From Paenibacillus_E qinlingensis (GTDB lineage Bacteria; Bacillota; Bacilli; Paenibacillales; NBRC-103111): a stretch of 64,000 nt of DNA. The DNA lies in assembly GCF_028746185.1 (NCBI RefSeq), contig NZ_JAQIVH010000040.1:1-64000 (forward strand), in the 5' to 3' direction. The notes below the pieces were generated by a model. The model did not search any database and was not told the origin of the DNA. It worked only from the letters and a program-made list of their open reading frames with translations. This document shows, piece by piece, positions 62,356 through 64,000 of this stretch (positions within the stretch are counted from its first letter, which is position 1; each line of letters begins with the position of its first letter). The position numbers and the translations under genes are program-made.

Positions 62356-64000
62356 TTAGGAAATACTTCCCTTAGGGATGAATTCGTTCTGACGGTACTG
62401 TCCTGGTGTGATGCCTTCATACCTCTTAAAAGCACGAATAAACGTGTTACTATTTGTAAATCCGACTTTAACGCCTATATCGTTCACCGTCATGTCAAAC
62501 TCCTTCAACAGTTGCTTGGACTGCTCGACACGCTGCTTATTGATAAAATCAACGAAATTCTCACCTGTTTGTTCTTTGAAAAATTTGGACAAGTAAGATG
62601 AATTGACCTCAAATCTTAATGAAACGCTCGTTAAACTGATATTATAATCTTCTAGATTTCCTTGAATATAGGAAACGATTCGATCGATCAGTTCCGTATT
62701 ATGACTTTTTTTCTTAGAGCTAATGTAATCACACACCATTTGTAGAAATACGTAGATCTTATTCTCCATCTCGGCGATCGTTTCACATTCCGTCAATATC
62801 CCGATCACTTCGGACTTTTCAATGGCTAACTCTTTCGAGCTGAGCTGAATTTGTTCAACCGCCTTTAACATGGTACCAATTACCTCAAACATGAGCAGCT
62901 TGCCGAGCTTAACCGACAGTGTTCCGTCCGATACATTGACGCCAATAATCCGACTTATCACCTGTGTTGCACCCTCATAATCGCCAGATGCTATGAAATT
63001 TATCAACTGTCGCTCCGTTTCCAGTGGGTAATACAGTTCGTTCTTCGGCTGTTTAATTAAATCGTAAGGAATAATTTGATCCGAGCCAATAATCAGCTTA
63101 TGTTCCAAAGCTTGAACCGCTTCATCATAACAACGCGGAATCCCTTCCAAGAACAGATGTATATCACTGATGCCCACCGAAAGACCAATTAAAAACTTAT
63201 CCTTAATAAACTTTTGAGCCGCTTCAGCTGCTTCGATGAGATCCTTTTTAGCATCCTGATGACTGCTTCCGATCCCGACAAGGCAGGCCACCATACCGTC
63301 AATTTCAGTAAAGTAAGCCTTATGCTTGCGATTTACGAGCTCGCCGACGATATTCGTCACAATTAAATAAACCAATTCCAGCTTCTTTTCGATATCAACC
63401 TTCTCGTTAATCCGGAAAAGTCGTTGGAAATCGCCGATATGAAACAGCAGCGCAGCAAATCGATCCGTCTCGAATTGCATATCATACGATTCAAAAGCAA
63501 GCGCTAAAGCTGATCCAGTCTCGATCCTGCCTTTGAGCAGCCGGGCCAAAAAATGATTACGAAGTGCTTGCTGCTGGCTTTGAATCGTACGATTCGCTTC
63601 ATCCCGATCTGCCGCACTTTCCCTCATGAAAGAGCGTAAGATCGAATATTCATCATTCGCTGTCTTCAAATTGTCTTTGACCTGATTGGATACAAGATCA
63701 ACCAAATTGCGAATCGGCCTGTAGTTGCGGCGTGTTAGCCAATATGCCATGAAACCGCCTAATCCGATGCATAATAACAGCCCAGCTATCATTAATCGGT
63801 TCAACTTCGCCACTTTCGCGGAATATAGACTGGTTGGAACGGATACGACGTATGTCCAATCCGTTTCATCCGAGGTCAAATAAGAGACGGACACATCCTC
63901 TCCTTTTATCTTTTGTTTAAACCCGCCCTCATTCCCGGAAATATTAGCGAAATTTAATTCTTTCCATTCATCCGACTTACCCGTTGACATGACTAGCTCG
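62356..64000 (-). CDS. Membrane-bound AraC-family regulator (N-terminus beyond window)
   Basis: The 544 visible residues, with the frame still open at the window edge, hold the end of an extracellular sensor (SYLTSDETDWTYVVSVPT), a TM segment (about 64-85), a cytoplasmic central domain (about 120-420) and a C-terminal AraC HTH pair (about 435-535; SNTFIRAFKRYEGITPGQYR). It belongs to the same class as 40344-42584. It lies upstream of, and in the same direction as, the xanthine-dehydrogenase-type operon and might control it, though a terminator intervenes. The true start is outside the window. Confidence 0.87.
   Translation of the reverse strand, partial: ELVMSTGKSDEWKELNFANISGNEGGFKQKIKGEDVSVSYLTSDETDWTYVVSVPTSLYSAKVAKLNRLMIAGLLLCIGLGGFMAYWLTRRNYRPIRNLVDLVSNQVKDNLKTANDEYSILRSFMRESAADRDEANRTIQSQQQALRNHFLARLLKGRIETGSALALAFESYDMQFETDRFAALLFHIGDFQRLFRINEKVDIEKKLELVYLIVTNIVGELVNRKHKAYFTEIDGMVACLVGIGSSHQDAKKDLIEAAEAAQKFIKDKFLIGLSVGISDIHLFLEGIPRCYDEAVQALEHKLIIGSDQIIPYDLIKQPKNELYYPLETERQLINFIASGDYEGATQVISRIIGVNVSDGTLSVKLGKLLMFEVIGTMLKAVEQIQLSSKELAIEKSEVIGILTECETIAEMENKIYVFLQMVCDYISSKKKSHNTELIDRIVSYIQGNLEDYNISLTSVSLRFEVNSSYLSKFFKEQTGENFVDFINKQRVEQSKQLLKEFDMTVNDIGVKVGFTNSNTFIRAFKRYEGITPGQYRQNEFIPKGSIS

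Noticed and set aside
1..64000. CRISPR arrays, tRNA/rRNA genes, prophage or plasmid functions
   Set aside because: No regularly spaced repeats, no tRNA-like cloverleaf or rRNA sequence, and no phage or replication gene were seen on reading; a dedicated scan was not possible.

Overview
The window looks like a chromosomal segment of a Paenibacillaceae bacterium, most likely Paenibacillus. Support: repeated CUT1 sugar-importer cassettes (lipoprotein plus two permeases, no ATPase) paired with YesM/YesN two-component systems; large secreted modular proteins with SLH, cohesin, dockerin, Asp-box and Big domains; a Bacillota-style glgB-glgC-glgD order; strong AGGAGG ribosome binding sites with frequent TTG/GTG starts. 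No rRNA, tRNA or CRISPR was seen.

Layout. 1-1302: an IS3-family insertion sequence with a programmed-frameshift heptamer. 1486-5614 (minus): AraC regulator, YesM kinase and YesN regulator in a tightly overlapping operon, divergent from a Rieske protein and an amidohydrolase (5736-7180, plus). 7609-14089 (minus): YesN-YesM-permease-permease-lipoprotein importer cassette. 14210-22196 (minus): an SLH-anchored cohesin protein, a 1671-residue modular clan-A glycosidase ending in cohesin, FIVAR-like and dockerin modules, and a cupin-AraC regulator. 22208-24471: a decaying patch with an intact MDR dehydrogenase, a C-terminal scrap of a Gfo/Idh/MocA oxidoreductase and a broken AraC regulator. 24599-36625 (minus): second importer with its kinase and regulator, followed by an FAD-dependent oxidoreductase and a secreted Asp-box propeller protein. 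36733-44908: third importer, a divergent membrane-bound AraC activator (plus) and a second FAD-dependent oxidoreductase. 45205-50870 (minus): glgB-glgC-glgD-PPK2-DUF1003. 50994-58224 (minus): SARP/BTAD-type response regulator, a double-transmitter hybrid kinase and an SLH-anchored propeller protein. 58506-62156 (minus): three-subunit xanthine-dehydrogenase-type molybdenum hydroxylase. 62356-64000: a membrane AraC regulator running off the window.

How it fits together. Most of the region reads as polysaccharide sensing, extracellular depolymerisation and oligosaccharide import. The strongest link comes from non-coding DNA. The giant glycosidase and the first importer share a near-identical upstream segment (41 of 46 bases, 25 consecutive), and the third importer and the second FAD oxidoreductase share a different upstream segment with a direct-repeat operator-like pattern. 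These two pairs look like small regulons. An SLH-anchored cohesin gene next to a dockerin-bearing glycosidase suggests a minimal cell-surface enzyme complex. The glycogen operon lacks glgA and glgP but carries a polyphosphate kinase 2, suggesting coupling of carbon and polyphosphate storage.
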